In this document: in pieces, positions 5,833-7,320 of the stretch
Numbering within the stretch: position 1 is the stretch's first letter
Layout: each line of letters opens with the position of its first letter
From: Candidatus Omnitrophota bacterium
GTDB lineage: Bacteria; Omnitrophota; Gorgyraeia; Gorgyraeales; Gorgyraeaceae
Length of the DNA stretch: 7,320 bases
Direction of reading: 5' to 3'
Assembly: GCA_020057645.1 (NCBI GenBank)
Contig: JAGVFL010000154.1
Location: forward strand, 1-7,320
Position numbers and translations under genes: made by a program
The notes under the pieces: generated by a model
What the model saw: only the letters and a program-made list of their open reading frames with translations
Database searches by the model: none
What the model was told of the DNA's origin: nothing

Positions 5833-7320
5833 GCGCAGAAAGAGCCGGGATACTGACCGGTATAAACGGCAACATGGCAAGGGTTGAATTTAAAGATTAC
5901 GTCATGCAGAATGAAGTAGCGTTCATATTGCATAATGAAGAGCGGCTTAAATCAGAGGTAATCCGCGTCACAGGCAATATCGCGGAGCTCCAGATTTACG
6001 AAGATACAAAAGGCCTTAAGCTGGGAGAAAAGGTGGAATTTACAGGAGAACTTCTCTCGGTAGAACTCGGGCCCGGGCTATTGGGCCAGATATTTGACGG
6101 CCTGCAGAACCCATTGCCGCATCTGGCGGAAAAATCAGGATTTTTCTTAAAAAGGGGCTTGTATTTAGAAGCCCTGGACGATAAAAAGGAATGGGAATTT
6201 ACGCCGGCTGCCAAAATCAGCCAGAAATTAAAACCCGGAGAAAAATTAGGATTTACGCATGAAGGCATCTTTGAACACTGGATCATGGCGCCTTTTATTT
6301 TGAAAGGCCAGGCTGAAGTGGAAAAGATAGCGGGTAAAGGCAAATATAACATCAAGCACATAGTAGCGCAGTTAAAGGATGAACATGGAAACATTTATCC
6401 TGTTACCATGTCGCAGACCTGGCCTGTAAAAGCGCCCATAGCGTGTTTTGCCGAAAAATTAAGACCTGTAAAACCCCTGACTACAAAAATCAGGATTATT
6501 GATACGCTCGTGCCGGTTGCTCTGGGCGGGACATATTGTATCCCCGGGCCTTTTGGCTCAGGGAAAACAGTCTTGCAGCAGCTTATCAGTAAGCACGCGG
6601 AAATAGATATAGTAATTATAGCGGCGTGCGGAGAAAGGGCAGGAGAGGTCGTGGAGACATTAAGGGAATTTCCGCACCTTGTAGATCCGAGGACAAAGAA
6701 GAGCCTGATAGAGAGGACTGTTATTATCTGCAACACCAGCTCAATGCCTGTGAGTGCGAGGGAGTCAAGCGTTTATACAGCTGTTACTATCGCGGAATAT
6801 TACCGCCAGATGGGGTTAAATGTGCTGCTTTTGGCTGATTCCACTTCCAGGTGGGCGCAGGCGATGCGAGAGATGTCCGGAAGATTGGAAGAGATCCCGG
6901 GAGAAGAAGCGTTCCCCGCGTATCTTGAAAATAGAATAGCGTCATTTTATGAACGAGCGGGCCTGGTAAGACTACATAACGGGAGTTTAGGCTCTGTTAC
7001 AATAGGCGGGACAGTGAGCCCCGCGGGAGGAAACTTTGAAGAGCCTGTCACGCAGGCTACATTAAAGGTAGTAGGCGCGTTTCACGGGCTTTCGCGAGAG
7101 AGGTCTGACGCGAGAAGATACCCTGCCATAGACCCTCTTGAAAGCTGGAGTAAATACACCAGTTTTATAGACGAGAAAGAGGTAAGCTCGGCCCAAGCTG
7201 TTTTAAAGAGAAGCTATGAAGTAAAACAGATGATGAAAGTAGTAGGAGAAGAAGGCACGTCTTTACAGGATTTTATAGTTTACCTTAAAGGCGAATTCAT
7301 AGACGATGTGTATTTGCAGC
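5829..7320 (+). CDS. atpA: V-type ATPase catalytic subunit A, cluster 2 (chlamydia/spirochaete type), 3' end outside window
   Basis: The first 497 codons of a second catalytic A subunit, open to the right edge. Seen in order: N-terminal barrel (about 5-75), VELGPGLLGQIFDGLQNPL, bulge domain (about 110-195), canonical Walker A GPFGSGKT at 240-247, catalytic loop ACGERAGEVVE with expected catalytic Glu269, CNTSSMPVSARESSVYTAVTIAEYYRQMG, Walker B ending at Asp337 in LLLADSTSRWAQAMREMSGR, SPAGGNFEEPVTQAT and RRYPAIDPLESWSKY. The frame ends at DDVYLQ, just where relatives continue with the Q-N-x-F-D block, so about 90 residues are missing. GERAGE, SPAGGNFEEP and EEIPGEEAFPAYL place it with chlamydial and spirochaetal A subunits, unlike the GERGNE copy at 245. 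The start overlaps the DUF2764 stop (ATGA), and AGGA at 5820-5823 is the ribosome binding site. Gene B is expected next. Confidence 0.97.
   Translation, partial: MSAERAGILTGINGNMARVEFKDYVMQNEVAFILHNEERLKSEVIRVTGNIAELQIYEDTKGLKLGEKVEFTGELLSVELGPGLLGQIFDGLQNPLPHLAEKSGFFLKRGLYLEALDDKKEWEFTPAAKISQKLKPGEKLGFTHEGIFEHWIMAPFILKGQAEVEKIAGKGKYNIKHIVAQLKDEHGNIYPVTMSQTWPVKAPIACFAEKLRPVKPLTTKIRIIDTLVPVALGGTYCIPGPFGSGKTVLQQLISKHAEIDIVIIAACGERAGEVVETLREFPHLVDPRTKKSLIERTVIICNTSSMPVSARESSVYTAVTIAEYYRQMGLNVLLLADSTSRWAQAMREMSGRLEEIPGEEAFPAYLENRIASFYERAGLVRLHNGSLGSVTIGGTVSPAGGNFEEPVTQATLKVVGAFHGLSRERSDARRYPAIDPLESWSKYTSFIDEKEVSSAQAVLKRSYEVKQMMKVVGEEGTSLQDFIVYLKGEFIDDVYLQ

Noticed and set aside
5996..6736. Long minus-strand open frames opposite the second A gene (and similar ones opposite the first A, B and E genes).
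   Set aside because: They lie antisense to highly conserved V-ATPase coding sequence and their translations are low-complexity Ser/Phe/Leu-rich, as expected for antisense shadows.
6626..6838. A + strand 70-residue frame inside the second A gene.
   Set aside because: It lies in another frame of the long conserved A coding region, has no family resemblance and no start signal; it is a shadow of the real gene.

Overview
The window looks like bacterial chromosome, densely packed and read entirely on the + strand. It spans the junction between two rotary V/A-type ATPase gene clusters. Every protein is a V-ATPase subunit or a V-ATPase operon companion, except one small universal-stress-like protein at the junction. 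Codon use is even across the window (many ATA, AGG/AGA and AAA codons, with GGC/GCC also common), so no gene looks freshly imported. The second cluster has the layout known from chlamydiae, spirochaetes and Bacteroidetes, and such pairs occur in deep-branching bacteria. An uncultured or PVC-related lineage such as Omnitrophota or Elusimicrobiota is plausible, but this is inferred from gene content and codon style. No rRNA or taxonomic marker is present.

Cluster 1 (1-4072) reads E (3' end only), A, B, D. E, A and B abut with no spacer. B and D are separated by 48 bases that can fold into two competing hairpins, one of which covers the ribosome binding site and GTG start of D. The A subunit is of the Thermus/archaeal type (GERGNE catalytic loop). 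The membrane subunits and the C, F and G subunits of this enzyme are not downstream of D, so they must lie upstream of the window or elsewhere.

The junction (4050-4666) holds a dense palindromic repeat built from TTCGT/ACGAA words, which also supplies the last codons and stop of D. It is followed by a Usp-domain gene with a degraded ATP-binding glycine motif and then a strong Shine-Dalgarno sequence leading into cluster 2.

Cluster 2 (4667 to the window end) reads E, DUF2764, A (3' truncated by the window). The E stop codon lies inside a perfect 11-bp hairpin, and the DUF2764 start just after it lacks a visible ribosome binding site. DUF2764 and A overlap by 4 bases. The A subunit is of the chlamydia/spirochaete type (GERAGE loop), clearly different from the cluster 1 copy. 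B, D, I and K would be expected just beyond the window.

Taken together, the cell appears to encode two structurally different V/A-ATPases side by side. They probably differ in coupling ion, direction (ATP synthesis versus ion pumping) or conditions of use. The sequence in hand cannot decide which.
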